Below are positions 34,664 through 43,590 of a stretch of DNA of 64,000 nt, in pieces. The position numbers were made by a program, and so were the translations under genes. The notes beneath the pieces were generated by a model. That model had not been told where the DNA came from and did no database searches. It saw nothing but the letters and a program-made list of their open reading frames with translations. Within the stretch, counting starts at the first letter, position 1, and each line of letters starts with the position of its first letter. The DNA is from Chlorogloeopsis fritschii (GTDB lineage: Bacteria > Cyanobacteriota > Cyanobacteriia > Cyanobacteriales > Nostocaceae): the NCBI RefSeq assembly GCF_043099315.1, contig NZ_CP170746.1; one strand, 5' to 3'.

Positions 34664-34993
34664 CTACCACCAAATGCGATTTCCGTTTTCATCAACTCGC
34701 GCTTGCCGGATTACATCAGAAATTTCTTCGGCATCTTTAACATGGTGGAGTGCTTTTTTCTCTCCATTTGGATATTCAACAATAAAGTAAGTGGGAACTT
34801 TAATCCAGTCACCTGTAATGTCAGGAACATCTACAGCAACTTGTTTAGCTTTTTCCTCAATTTTTTGAGGGCGATCGGCAATTCTATCTCCTGGATTTAC
34901 CGTTAAGTTTCTTTCCTTAACGTTCGGCTCTTCTTGAGAATGCCAATCTTCACTTACTGGTTGATTGATGGGGCTATCTATCTGGCTATTCAT
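34664..34993 (-). CDS. Conserved hypothetical protein
   Basis: A 109-residue hydrophilic protein. The first 55 residues are charged and probably disordered. The second half (VDVPDITGDWIKVPTYFIVEYPNGEKK, split for length) looks like a small compact domain ending in NGNRIWW. I do not recognise it. It stands alone on the minus strand, preceded by a 750-bp spacer. Confidence 0.5.
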   Translation of the reverse strand: MNSQIDSPINQPVSEDWHSQEEPNVKERNLTVNPGDRIADRPQKIEEKAKQVAVDVPDITGDWIKVPTYFIVEYPNGEKKALHHVKDAEEISDVIRQARVDENGNRIWW

Positions 34994-35741
34994 AAAGCTA
35001 TTTTTGATGTAAATGTTCGTTAATGTATGACTACAATCACTCTAGACAATCAAAATTTGAATTGGCTCTTTCGTCAGAGGGAGTTTATGTTTAAGTAGAT
35101 ATTGGAATATTTTGACAATAAGGCAGAAGGCAGGCGGCAGGAGGCATAAGGGAAGACTCTTTTCATTCCCTCGTTGTGGATAACTGCTTATGGGGTTCTC
35201 ACTTTAAAATAGGTCAAGAGTGGAGGATATAAAGCAGAAGGTTGAAAAGTTTTTTATCCTTTCTGATGTACACAGTTCATCACGCTTACTTTCTCTCTGT
35301 AGTAATAACGCTTCTTAATTACTAGTTATGTTCATATACATAGAAAGTTGAACCTAGCTACTTTAAAGTATCCCTAACAAAATCATGATTTCTACTCTGA
35401 TAAATTTAAAGCTAATTCTTCAGATATATGTCTTTTGTCTAATGTGACTACGGCATTATTTGTCAAATCACCCGCGATCGCACGTGGGGATTCGCATCTG
35501 GATTCCAATTACCCATAGTCAAGCCACTAAACGCAGATTAGCGTTGCAGATTGTTGGAAAAAATCATTACGTAGTTGGTAGTTGATTGTGTATTGTAGGA
35601 ATAGTGTTACAAATTCACAAGGCAACGAAGCCTCTGCTTTCAAATCTCCTCATCAAAACCGAATGGCAGTGACTATTGACTTTTTCCCCTAAATAGAGTA
35701 TAAAGGCAAGTCATAAGAAAACGTAAGTTCAAAGCATAAAC
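34994..35741. other. Spacer upstream of potC
   Basis: This spacer has a short GGCAGAAGGCAGGCGGCAGGAGGC purine-repeat patch near 35122 and one GCGATCGC-containing stretch near 35476. No frame for the partner genes potA, potB or potD is visible. The potC promoter should lie in its right part. Confidence 0.4.
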
Positions 35742-36551
35742 GTGAATATATCTCCATCTCCGACTAAACCGCGTGTCTTATCATGGCAGGCGGTTTTCTC
35801 ACAGTTAATGTTTATTTTCATGTACTTACCAATTCTGGTACTTGCTTTTTACAGCTTCAACAAGTCGCCTTACAGTGCGACATGGCAAGCGTTCACCTTA
35901 GATTGGTATCGCAATTTATTCAGTGATGAGCGGATTCTATTGGCTTTACAAAATAGTTTGATAGTAGCCTTTACTGCTGTGGGTATTTCATCGGTGCTGG
36001 GGACTTTGATGGCAGTGGGATTGGCGCGTTATTATTTTCCAGGTAAAGCCTTGTATCGTGGTATTTCTTACTTACCGTTGATTATTCCCGATATTGCGAT
36101 CGCTGTTGCTACTTTAGTTTTTCTGGCAGCTTTTGCTATTCCCCTGAGTGTGTGGACGATTGTCGCAGCCCATGTGGTTTTCTGTCTTGCTTACGTTGCT
36201 TTAGTTGTTTCTTCCAGGCTTACTAATTTAGATCCTCACCTAGAAGAAGCAGCATTAGATTTAGGAGCTACACCATTACAAGCCTTTCTGAAAGTCTTAT
36301 TACCCCAGTTAATGCCTGGGATCGTGGCTGGTTGTTTGTTAGCCTTTGTCCTCAGCTTAGATGACTTTCTCATTGCCAGCTTTACAGCTGGTAGCGGTTC
36401 TAGCACCCTGCCAATGGAAATTTTTAGCCGCATCAGAACGGGAGTCAAACCCGATATTAATGCTTTGAGCGTCATCTTAATCTTAGTGTCTGCGATCGCT
36501 GCTTTAGTCGCTGAATTAATTCGCGCTTCCTCTGAACAAGAAAGTCATTAG
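35742..36551 (+). CDS. potC: Spermidine/putrescine-type ABC transporter permease
   Basis: A 269-residue inner-membrane permease, GTG start. Six hydrophobic segments are visible. The EAA loop that docks the ATPase is well kept: EEAALDLGATPLQAFLKVLL followed by PQLMPGIVAG. The segment FNKSPYSATWQAFTLDWY is typical of PotC/PotI. Normally potC sits with potA, potB and potD, but here no partner is adjacent, so its ATPase and receptor must be encoded elsewhere in the genome. Confidence 0.85.
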   Translation: MNISPSPTKPRVLSWQAVFSQLMFIFMYLPILVLAFYSFNKSPYSATWQAFTLDWYRNLFSDERILLALQNSLIVAFTAVGISSVLGTLMAVGLARYYFPGKALYRGISYLPLIIPDIAIAVATLVFLAAFAIPLSVWTIVAAHVVFCLAYVALVVSSRLTNLDPHLEEAALDLGATPLQAFLKVLLPQLMPGIVAGCLLAFVLSLDDFLIASFTAGSGSSTLPMEIFSRIRTGVKPDINALSVILILVSAIAALVAELIRASSEQESH

Positions 36552-36904
36552 TTATTGGTCATTGGTCATTATTAAAAGGGAATAGGGAATAGGGTTGGGG
36601 GAAATGTTTATTACTTTCCTTGTCCCCTTGTCTCCTTGCCTCCCCCTCCCATTCCCTACGCTCACTTGACAAAATTAACCACTTGAGAGTATTATTCTCT
36701 CTATAATGGAAATCCGTGTGTACATATTTATTTATATTTAAACAGTTCTAAGTACAGGTATACAAATAAAGTGGGCTTATTCATCTGTAAGACCTGATGT
36801 GTGAGTAAACGCAGGTGAATAAATTTCTATATTTATTTGTCTACATATCTTCAAGTAAATACTACTGGGCATACTCTCGAAAGGATGCAATCTCCGGCAC
36901 CAAT

Positions 36905-38746
36905 ATGCAAATCTGCCAAAATCTCAATTGCTCAAATCCCTTCAATGCTGATGGCAATAGATTTTGCATTAGTTGTGGACAAAGCAACTTTGGCGCATTG
37001 CTGCGAAACCGCTACCGTGTATTGAAATTATTGGGCGAAGGCGGTTTTAGCAGAACTTATGCAGCAGAAGACGTTGATAGACTTAATGCTCCTTGTGTCA
37101 TCAAGCAATTTCTTCCCCAAGTTCATGGTACTTCCGAGCGCACTAAAGCAGCAGAACTATTCAAAGAAGAGGCTTTTCGGTTATATGAACTAGGAGAAAA
37201 TCACCTGCAAATTCCGAGATTACTTGCTTATTTTGAACAAGGTACAAGTTTGTATCTTGTTCAAGAATTTATTCACGGAGACACTCTGTTAACGGAAGTT
37301 CAACAACAAGCCTTTTCTGAAGAACAAATACGGGAAGTTTTGGCTGATTTATTGCCAGTTCTCCAATTCATTCATTCGCGTAATGTTATTCATCGAGATA
37401 TCAAACCAGAAAATATTATCCGTCGTCAAATTGATGGCAAGCTAGTATTAATTGATTTTGGCGGTGCTAAACAGGTAACACAAACTAGTTTGGCTCGGCA
37501 AGCTACAGTACTTTATACAATCGGTTATGCGCCAAACGAGCAAATGGCTGGATTTGCTTGTCATGCCAGTGATTTGTACGCTTTGGGTGTGACTTGTGCG
37601 CGACTTTTGACTCAATGTTTACCTATACGAGATGCTTACGGACAAATTCGCGATCGCCTTTACGATCCCATGAGTGGAAAATGGTTGTGGCGCGAGATTC
37701 TACAAGAAAAAGGTGTAACCCTCAGTGACGATTTAGGGCAAATTCTAGATAAATTGTTGAAAAATCTGGCATCAGAAAGATATCAATCAGCGACAGAAGT
37801 TCTCAAAGATTTAAATCTGAAAAAGTTATCTTTGACATCGCAGATGTTAACACTTTTCCAGCCAGAATTTCCGACAACAACACCACAAACAAGTAAATTA
37901 GCATTTACTACCTTAGAAACCTTTGAATTTGAAGTAGTCACAGTAGACACTGCTGCCAGAGAAATTAGCCGTAGCCATCGCATTGCCAATTACTATTCAG
38001 AATACTTAGGACACGCAGTAAATATAGAAATGGTTGCTATTCCTGGCGGTAATTTTATGATGGGTTCCAAAGAAGACGAAGGAAACGCAGATGAACGCCC
38101 GCAACATTCAGTTACCGTTAAACCCTTTTTTATGGGGAAATATCCTGTAACTCAAACACAGTGGAGGGCGGTAGCAGCTTTACCCAAAGTCAAACAATCT
38201 TTGAATCCCTATCCATCTAAATTTAAAGGTACCAATCGCCCAGTCGAAAATGTATCTTGGCACGAAGCAGTTGAATTTTGCGCTCGATTGTGGCAAAAAA
38301 CTGGACGGCACTATCGTTTACCCGGCGAGGCAGAATGGGAATATGCTTGTCGTGCTGGCACAACCACACCTTTCCACTTTGGCGAAACAATAACTGCTGA
38401 ATTAGCAAATTGCAGTAGTGGCGACTCACGAGAAGCAAGCAGCAAACACCGTAAAGAAACTACTCCTGTGGGTCATTTTGGTTTAGCTAATGCCTTTGGC
38501 TTATATGATATGCATGGGCTAGTTTGGGAATGGTGTGCCGATCCTTGGCATAAAAATTACGATGGCGCTCCCAATGATGGATCGATTTGGGAAGTAGGGG
38601 GAGATATGCACCGCCGAGTGTTGCGTGGTGGTTCTTGGAGTTTTAGCCCAGAATCGTGTCGCAGTGCTAGTCGTAGCTGGAATGAAGCGGATGGTGGATT
38701 GCGGATCTGTGGTTTTCGGATTGTAGCTGCTTTTTTTGATCCTTAA
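36905..38746 (+). CDS. Serine/threonine protein kinase with zinc-ribbon head and FGE-like tail
   Basis: A 613-residue protein. ATG 36905 is chosen because it begins the zinc ribbon (CQNLNCSN then RFCISCG); an upstream TTG/GTG-type extension looks spurious. The Hanks-type kinase domain spans about 35-300: glycine loop LLGEGGFSRTYAAED, catalytic HRDIKPENII and DFGGAKQ, with Gly-Gly in place of the usual DFG-x. The C-terminal third (from about 385) is a formylglycine-generating-enzyme/sulfatase-modifying-factor fold: IPGGNFMMGSKEDEG, NRPVENVSWHEAVEFC, YRLPGEAEWEYACRAG and RVLRGGSWSFSPE. It lacks the paired active-site cysteines of true FGE, so it is likely a binding or effector module. Confidence 0.9.
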   Translation: MQICQNLNCSNPFNADGNRFCISCGQSNFGALLRNRYRVLKLLGEGGFSRTYAAEDVDRLNAPCVIKQFLPQVHGTSERTKAAELFKEEAFRLYELGENHLQIPRLLAYFEQGTSLYLVQEFIHGDTLLTEVQQQAFSEEQIREVLADLLPVLQFIHSRNVIHRDIKPENIIRRQIDGKLVLIDFGGAKQVTQTSLARQATVLYTIGYAPNEQMAGFACHASDLYALGVTCARLLTQCLPIRDAYGQIRDRLYDPMSGKWLWREILQEKGVTLSDDLGQILDKLLKNLASERYQSATEVLKDLNLKKLSLTSQMLTLFQPEFPTTTPQTSKLAFTTLETFEFEVVTVDTAAREISRSHRIANYYSEYLGHAVNIEMVAIPGGNFMMGSKEDEGNADERPQHSVTVKPFFMGKYPVTQTQWRAVAALPKVKQSLNPYPSKFKGTNRPVENVSWHEAVEFCARLWQKTGRHYRLPGEAEWEYACRAGTTTPFHFGETITAELANCSSGDSREASSKHRKETTPVGHFGLANAFGLYDMHGLVWEWCADPWHKNYDGAPNDGSIWEVGGDMHRRVLRGGSWSFSPESCRSASRSWNEADGGLRICGFRIVAAFFDP

Positions 38747-38804
38747 AGCGCGATCGCATTGCTTGGTTGGAGCAGTGCTAATGATTAGCTTTTCTTATAT
38801 AAAG

Positions 38805-38832
38805 AAGAGAGGTAGATAATTCTACCTCTCTT
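38805..38832. terminator. Bidirectional hairpin terminator between kinase and rbcS
   Basis: A perfect 12-bp stem, AAGAGAGGTAGA against TCTACCTCTCTT, with a 4-nt loop lies between the convergent kinase gene and rbcS. On the minus strand it is followed by CTTTATATAAG, a weak T-rich tail, so it probably ends the Rubisco transcript. Confidence 0.7.
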
Positions 38833-38870
38833 ACCAGGGAGATATGTCAATCAGTTAAAGCTTGTCAGCT

Positions 38871-39200
38871 TTAGTATCTGCTGGGTTTGTGAACAATAAA
38901 GCTGAGAATTTGGCACTGCTTAATGTTATCAAAACCAACAACGCGGATAAAGAAGTTGGGATACTGAGAGCGGCAAGCTTGAACTTCGCTCAATACTTCT
39001 TGAGTGCTTCTGGCGTTGAACAAAGGCAGTTTCCACAATGTCCAGTAGTATTCGGTAGGCTCAGAAGTTTCGTTGAACTCAATAGCCGGAATATAACCTT
39101 GATTGAGGATGTACTGGATCTGTTTAGCAATTTGAGCATCACTCAGAGGAGGCAAATAAGAAAGGGTTTCGTAACGACGCTCTTTTGGTAAAGTTTGCAT
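38871..39200 (-). CDS. rbcS: Ribulose bisphosphate carboxylase small chain
   Basis: A 109-residue form IB small subunit, which caps the L8 core of Rubisco in the carboxysome. It shows family marks: KERRYETLSYLPPLSD at the start, IEFNETSEPTEYYWTLWKLP, and the ending RVVGFDNIKQCQILSFIVHK. It is the last gene of rbcL-rbcX-rbcS and is separated from rbcX by a block of short tandem repeats. Confidence 0.96.
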   Translation of the reverse strand: MQTLPKERRYETLSYLPPLSDAQIAKQIQYILNQGYIPAIEFNETSEPTEYYWTLWKLPLFNARSTQEVLSEVQACRSQYPNFFIRVVGFDNIKQCQILSFIVHKPSRY

Positions 39201-39229
39201 AGCTAATGAAAATGGGTAGTAGTTTACAC

Positions 39230-39323
39230 CAGTTATCAGTTACCAGTTATCAGTTACCAGTTATCAATTTTTTCACTGTCTACTGTTCACTGTTCACTGT
39301 TCCCTGTTCACTGTTCACTGTTC
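39230..39323. repeat. Heptameric short tandem repeats between rbcX and rbcS
   Basis: Two tracts lie side by side: alternating AGTTATC/AGTTACC units, then CACTGTT/CCCTGTT-type units. The second tract overlaps the last codons of rbcX. Repeats of this kind in the rbcX-rbcS spacer are known in Nostoc relatives. Confidence 0.85.
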
Positions 39324-39706
39324 GGATCTGAAGTGGCTTGTTGTTCTGATTGAGAACTGGGGTTAGACACATTAATTTGCGTGATTCGCTCTAGATGCTG
39401 CCGACGGTGTTCCATATTGGCTTGTTGAATGCCACTACGAACCATTTCTGGTAAGTATTCGGTGATTTCCTCCGCTATATGTTCTCTGACTGTCATGATC
39501 CGCAATGCCAAATCTGCTTTCTCTTGAAACAGGCTTTGAATATATGTTTCGCTGTCCTGAATTTTGTCGGCAGAAAAGCGTTGCAGCCAAAGTGCCAAGG
39601 GAGGATTTGTTTCACCAAGTTGACTTAACACTGTCTTGAGCGCCTGATAAGTCAGGTAGCTTTGCAGCGTCTTAGCTGTGTCTTTTGCAATTTGTTTTAG
39701 ATTCAT
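39308..39706 (-). CDS. rbcX: Rubisco assembly chaperone RbcX
   Basis: A 132-residue RbcX, the homodimeric chaperone that clamps the C-terminal peptide of RbcL during L8 assembly. The start is ATG 39706 (MNLKQIAKDTAKTLQSYLTY), five codons inside the longest frame. The helical core includes QALKTVLSQLGETNPPLALW. The C-terminal tail after about residue 110 is polar and low in complexity; its last codons (NSEQ and stop) are read from the short tandem repeat tract. Confidence 0.95.
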   Translation of the reverse strand: MNLKQIAKDTAKTLQSYLTYQALKTVLSQLGETNPPLALWLQRFSADKIQDSETYIQSLFQEKADLALRIMTVREHIAEEITEYLPEMVRSGIQQANMEHRRQHLERITQINVSNPSSQSEQQATSDPNSEQ

Positions 39707-39802
39707 GCCTGACCCCAGCACTAAATAAGTAAAAAGTCAAGAGTAAAAAGTAAAAAGAATTATTTTCTTTTACCTTTTACCTTTTTACTTTTCACATGAC
39801 GA

Positions 39803-41233
39803 TCAGACGGTATCAACTGCCTCAAACTCGAACTTAATTTCTTTCCACAGTTCGCAAGCAGCGGCCAATTCAGGACTCCACTTAGCGGCTTCGCGGATAA
39901 CATCGTTACCTTCACGAGCCAAGTCGCGACCTTCGTTACGAGCTTGGATACAAGCTTCCAGAGCGACACGGTTAGCGGTAGCACCGGGAGCGTTACCCCA
40001 GGGGTGACCAAGAGTACCACCACCGAATTGCAGTACGGAGTCATCACCGAAGATTTCTACGAGAGCAGGCATATGCCATACGTGGATACCACCAGAAGCA
40101 ACTGCCATTACACCAGGCATAGAAGCCCAATCTTGGGTGAAGTAGATACCGCGAGACTTGTCTTGTTCAACGTAGTTTTCACGCAACAGGTCAACAAAAC
40201 CCATTGTGATCGCGCGATCGCCTTCCAACTTACCAACTACGGTACCAGTATGGATGTGGTCACCACCAGACATCCGCAGAGCTTTCGCCAAAACGCGGAA
40301 GTGGATACCGTGGTTCTTTTGACGGTCGATTACCGCGTGCATCGCCCGGTGAATGTGGAGCAACAAACCGTTGTCGCGGCACCAACGAGCCAAGGTGGTG
40401 TTAGCGGTGAAACCAGCAGTTAAGTAGTCGTGCATGATGATGGGCATATCGAGTTCTTTAGCGAACTGTGCCCGCTTCAACATTTCTTCGCAGGTGGGAG
40501 CGGTTACGTTGAGGTAGTGACCTTTGATTTCACCTGTTTCAGCTTGAGATTTGTGGATCGCATCAGCAACAAACAAGAAGCGATCGCGCCACCGTTGGAA
40601 AGGTGCGGAGTTGATGTTTTCGTCGTCTTTGGTGAAGTCCAAACCACCGCGCAAGCACTCGTATACTGCACGTCCGTAGTTCTTCGCAGACAGACCCAAC
40701 TTGGGCTTAATTGTACAACCCAACAAAGGACGACCGTACTTGTTCAGTTTGTCACGCTCAACTTGGATACCGTGAGGAGGCCCCTGGAAAGTCTTCAAAT
40801 AAGCTACAGGAATCCGCAAGTCTTCCAGACGCAGAGCTTTGAGAGCTTTGAAACCAAACACGTTACCTACAATAGAGGTAAACATATTGGTTACAGAACC
40901 TTCTTCAAACAGATCCAGGGGATAGGCAATATAAGCAATAAATTGGTTGTCTTCACCCCGAACTGGTTCAATATCGTAGCAACGACCTTTGTAGCGATCT
41001 AGGTCGGTGAGCAAGTCTGTCCAAACGGTTGTCCAAGTACCAGTGGAAGACTCAGCCGCTACAGCCGCACCTGCTTCTTCAAAGGGAACTCCAGGCTGAG
41101 GCGTAACCCGGAATGCCGCCAGAATGTCTGTATCTTTTGGTGTGTAATCAGGGGTGTAATAGGTAAGTCTATAATCTTTTACCCCAGCTTGATACCCTGC
41201 TTTTGTCTGAGTCTTCGTTTGAGCGTAAGACAT
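39803..41233 (-). CDS. rbcL: Ribulose bisphosphate carboxylase large chain, form IB
   Basis: A 476-residue form IB large subunit, the CO2-fixing catalytic chain. The start is ATG 41233 (MSYAQTKTQTKAGYQAGVKD), with GGAAGGG 5-11 bp upstream as ribosome site. Active-site segments are intact: GCTIKPKLGLSAKNYGR, GGLDFTKDDENI with the carbamylated lysine, the loop-6 region HTGTVVGKLEGDR, and HVWHMPALVEIFGDDSVLQF. The operon continues with rbcX and rbcS on the same strand. A leader of several hundred bases precedes it. Confidence 0.97.
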   Translation of the reverse strand: MSYAQTKTQTKAGYQAGVKDYRLTYYTPDYTPKDTDILAAFRVTPQPGVPFEEAGAAVAAESSTGTWTTVWTDLLTDLDRYKGRCYDIEPVRGEDNQFIAYIAYPLDLFEEGSVTNMFTSIVGNVFGFKALKALRLEDLRIPVAYLKTFQGPPHGIQVERDKLNKYGRPLLGCTIKPKLGLSAKNYGRAVYECLRGGLDFTKDDENINSAPFQRWRDRFLFVADAIHKSQAETGEIKGHYLNVTAPTCEEMLKRAQFAKELDMPIIMHDYLTAGFTANTTLARWCRDNGLLLHIHRAMHAVIDRQKNHGIHFRVLAKALRMSGGDHIHTGTVVGKLEGDRAITMGFVDLLRENYVEQDKSRGIYFTQDWASMPGVMAVASGGIHVWHMPALVEIFGDDSVLQFGGGTLGHPWGNAPGATANRVALEACIQARNEGRDLAREGNDVIREAAKWSPELAAACELWKEIKFEFEAVDTV

Positions 41234-41835
41234 AATTCCCTTCCAAGAAGTCACTCTTTCTACTTACAAAATTACGTTGCGCGCAACTTCCTCTTAACTC
41301 TCCTGCTTCCCTTGCTAAAAGGAAGATGATAGGAAAATTTTTACCTTGGAGCGATCGCGCTTTAGCTTTAAAACTTAACAGCACTTTTCTCCGGATGAGA
41401 ACCCTCACTAAGTCAACACAAGAGCTAACGCCCCTTATGGCGTCAAAGGAGATGTTCCCATCGGTGTTTTTCCTTTGTAAAGCGCACATCTGTACGCTTT
41501 TACTTTTCCTACATCCCAGGAGTAAAACTTAATTTTTTATTTGTTCCTCGCGCTCCACTAAATTTTTTTGGGTGCCATTAAACTTCGCGATGTAGCGAAC
41601 ATGGCTTTTTGTCCCCTAGCACTCTCCCTACTGCCTCAAAAAGTGGCTAAGAAGAGAGCAACAACTGCATTGGTTTTGGGGACTGACAGGCATGAACTAG
41701 CAAGTCTCTTACTTTTTCACACCCTAAAACTCTCCCATTAGTGGGTAGAGACCAGGAAAAACTTTAAATTGGCTTGTATTTAGAGGAGCAGTGAGTAAAA
41801 CACTAATTGCACACCACGTAAATTTGTAACTTGTT
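41234..41835 (-). promoter_or_regulatory. rbcL: Long upstream region of the Rubisco operon
   Basis: About 600 bp upstream of rbcL hold no gene on either strand with family features. rbcL in Anabaena-type cyanobacteria is transcribed from start sites several hundred bases upstream, so this region probably contains the promoter and a long 5' leader. I cannot place the start site or a regulator site with confidence. The ribosome-binding sequence GGAAGGG is at 41238-41244. Confidence 0.45.
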
Positions 41836-42010
41836 TCACAATATATCAAGAATGTAATAAGTTATTCTTTGAATCTTTTTAACTTTTATATTTAAATTTC
41901 TTATTAAATACTGATTTAAACATTTTGTTAAAGTTGCTTTACAAACTGTCAGTATTATGTCGAACAAGGGAACAGGGTTGGGGGAATAGGGAATAGAAAA
42001 GGAATGATTT

Positions 42011-42058
42011 CTCGTTACCAGGTTCAACCTGGTAACGAAGGTTTCGAGGCTCTGCCTC
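42011..42058. repeat. Double-hairpin element, copy A
   Basis: CTCGTTACCAGGTT pairs with AACCTGGTAACGAA (one mismatch at the end), followed by a second small hairpin GAGGC/GCCTC. The same two-hairpin unit recurs at 44033 and 58031. A degenerate half-copy (CAACCTGGTAACAAAGGTT) follows at 42069-42086 and abuts the minisatellite. Confidence 0.75.
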
Positions 42059-42087
42059 TAAAACTGTCAACCTGGTAACAAAGGTTA

Positions 42088-42358
42088 AAGACTCATCGAC
42101 GAGTATTTAGAACTGATGAACGAGATTCAAAGACTCACCGACGAGTATTTAGAACTGATGAACGAGGTTTAAAGACTCATCGACGAGTATCTGAGATTGA
42201 TGAATGAGATTCCAAGACTCATCAACGAGTATCTGAGACTGATGGACGAGGTTCAAAGACTCATCGACGAATATCTGAGACTGATGAACGAGATTTAAAG
42301 ACTCATCGACGAGTATCTGAGATTGATGAATGAGGTTCAAAGACTCGTCTACGAGTAT
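42088..42358. repeat. 42-nt minisatellite, locus A
   Basis: Six full units and a partial one start at 42088, 42130, 42172, 42214, 42256, 42298 and 42340. Each unit is built like AAGACTCATCGACGAGTAT followed by a variable TTAGAACTGATGAACGAG-type part. The plus-strand frame R-L-I-D-E-Y-L-x-L-M-N-E-x is broken by two TAA codons. The minus-strand frame is open but reads a 14-residue repeat with no family match. The right flank, TATCAAGAAC, is shared with locus B at 47.9 kb. Confidence 0.9.
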
Positions 42359-42365
42359 CAATATA

Positions 42366-42845
42366 TCAAGAACTAGATCCAGCTTTAGCAATTTTACTTT
42401 TGCCGATCGCTTTAAAGCGTTCTCCTAATTGTTCGGCAAGAGTTTTTAAGCCAGGAGTCTTTTTCGTAGCTGTCTTTACATAGTCATAAACTGTCAAACT
42501 GCTGCTCATGGCTTCACTACCGACTGCCAGTAGAGTATCATCTACCTGTTCGGTGAGTTGTCGCATTGAAATTAACAGTTCGGTGAGTGTGGCGGCTAAT
42601 TGATAATCTCGGACAAATTCCTCAATATCAAAACTAGCTGGGAGAATGTCGGGGTTAGACTGAGCAGCGGTGATGCTATTGTTAACGAAAGCTAAACTTT
42701 TATCGCCCATTTTCACTCGCTTGCGCCGTTCTTCCGTGCTGAGTGTAATCAGAAAAGGTAGCTTTTTTTGAATTGTTTGTAGCGCTGCTTTGATTTCTTG
42801 GATATCCTCTGGCGAAAGCTTGGCTGTGATATTTTGGTATGCCAT
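42366..42845 (-). CDS. Conserved hypothetical protein
   Basis: A 159-residue helical soluble protein starting MAYQNITAKLSPEDIQEIKA. It has a charged central helix (STEERRKRVKMGDKSLAFVN) and a C-terminus rich in lysine and serine. Proteins of this style are frequent in filamentous cyanobacteria but I know of no assigned function. It starts just right of minisatellite locus A, and its stop codon lies within the shared right-flank sequence of the repeat. Confidence 0.6.
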   Translation of the reverse strand: MAYQNITAKLSPEDIQEIKAALQTIQKKLPFLITLSTEERRKRVKMGDKSLAFVNNSITAAQSNPDILPASFDIEEFVRDYQLAATLTELLISMRQLTEQVDDTLLAVGSEAMSSSLTVYDYVKTATKKTPGLKTLAEQLGERFKAIGKSKIAKAGSSS

Positions 42846-43000
42846 CGTATATTTACCTGGTAGTGCTGAGAATTAAGTAGCAATGTTTTCTATGTTTAGG
42901 ATTCCCGCAGGTAAATGCGATCGCACATTTTGTGGCAATGTAGAGAGCAATTGAGGAGCGATCACACTAAATGGTACATACACTCAGAGATATTTGTGCA

Positions 43001-43225
43001 TTAAGCAACTTTAAATGATGTTCCTAGCGTTTGAGGCTCTGGTAAAGGTTCACCATCTTCCAAAGCTGACTCAATGAGAAGTTCAAGTACTTCTTGAGCA
43101 TTTTTAAGAGCCTCTTCATAAGTATTTCCGTGAGTGCAAGGCTGCATTACATTAGTAAATTCAGGCAATAAAACCACATAACATTGGTCTTCCTCTGACC
43201 ATTGAATAACGATTGTATATTTCAT
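43001..43225 (-). CDS. hicB: HicB-family antitoxin
   Basis: A 74-residue partial-RNase-H-fold protein of the HicB family: KYTIVIQWSEEDQCYVVLLPEF, then GNTYEEALKNAQEVLELLIE. It neutralises HicA and usually represses the operon. There is no separate C-terminal DNA-binding domain, so repression may need a partner. Its start overlaps the hicA stop by 4 bp (ATGA), which indicates translational coupling. Confidence 0.88.
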   Translation of the reverse strand: MKYTIVIQWSEEDQCYVVLLPEFTNVMQPCTHGNTYEEALKNAQEVLELLIESALEDGEPLPEPQTLGTSFKVA

Positions 43226-43446
43226 TCTTCTGTCTCCTCTTTTTCTTCCATTTTCTTTAGTTCTTCAAGTGCTTGATTGACTTGCTTTTCTAAATAAAGT
43301 TTTGCATCACTGCCATCCTTACCAGCGATGATAATAGCTTGAGGTAATTTTGGATGAGTCCATTTGCTATGACTAGCTTTTGTCGGTCTATAAGTAAATC
43401 CTGCTTGCAGCAACAAGCTTTTGAGTTCTCTGATTTTCTTGGGCAT
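43222..43446 (-). CDS. hicA: HicA-family mRNA interferase toxin
   Basis: A 74-residue double-stranded-RNA-binding-fold toxin. The family pattern is present: KIRELKSLLLQAGFTYRP followed by the catalytic-histidine segment ASHSKWTHP. The C-terminal helix is longer and more acidic than in short HicA proteins (LKKMEEKEETEE). HicA cuts mRNA in a translation-independent manner until bound by HicB. It is transcribed first in the pair. Confidence 0.88.
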   Translation of the reverse strand: MPKKIRELKSLLLQAGFTYRPTKASHSKWTHPKLPQAIIIAGKDGSDAKLYLEKQVNQALEELKKMEEKEETEE

Positions 43447-43590
43447 ACACTCAGCTTACATTCTCAAGCCCTACTGCCTCAATTTATAATGCTTCCGTTT
43501 GACTGCTAATCTGGAATACTTGCCCTTATCATTGATTCTACTGACAATAACTAAGCGATAATAAGCTTATCTGCCCATAAAAGCACAGTT

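Noticed and set aside
39944..41002. Two long plus-strand open frames antisense to rbcL
   Set aside because: They lie opposite a highly conserved GC-balanced gene, have no family features, and are explained by codon bias of rbcL.
42088..42358. CRISPR array
   Set aside because: The 42-nt units follow each other with no unique spacers and vary internally, so this is a tandem repeat; no cas genes are present.
42149..42391. 80-codon minus-strand frame of 14-residue repeats (ILVDESLNLVHQSQ)
   Set aside because: It is the reverse reading of minisatellite A; the matching locus B is not open in this frame.
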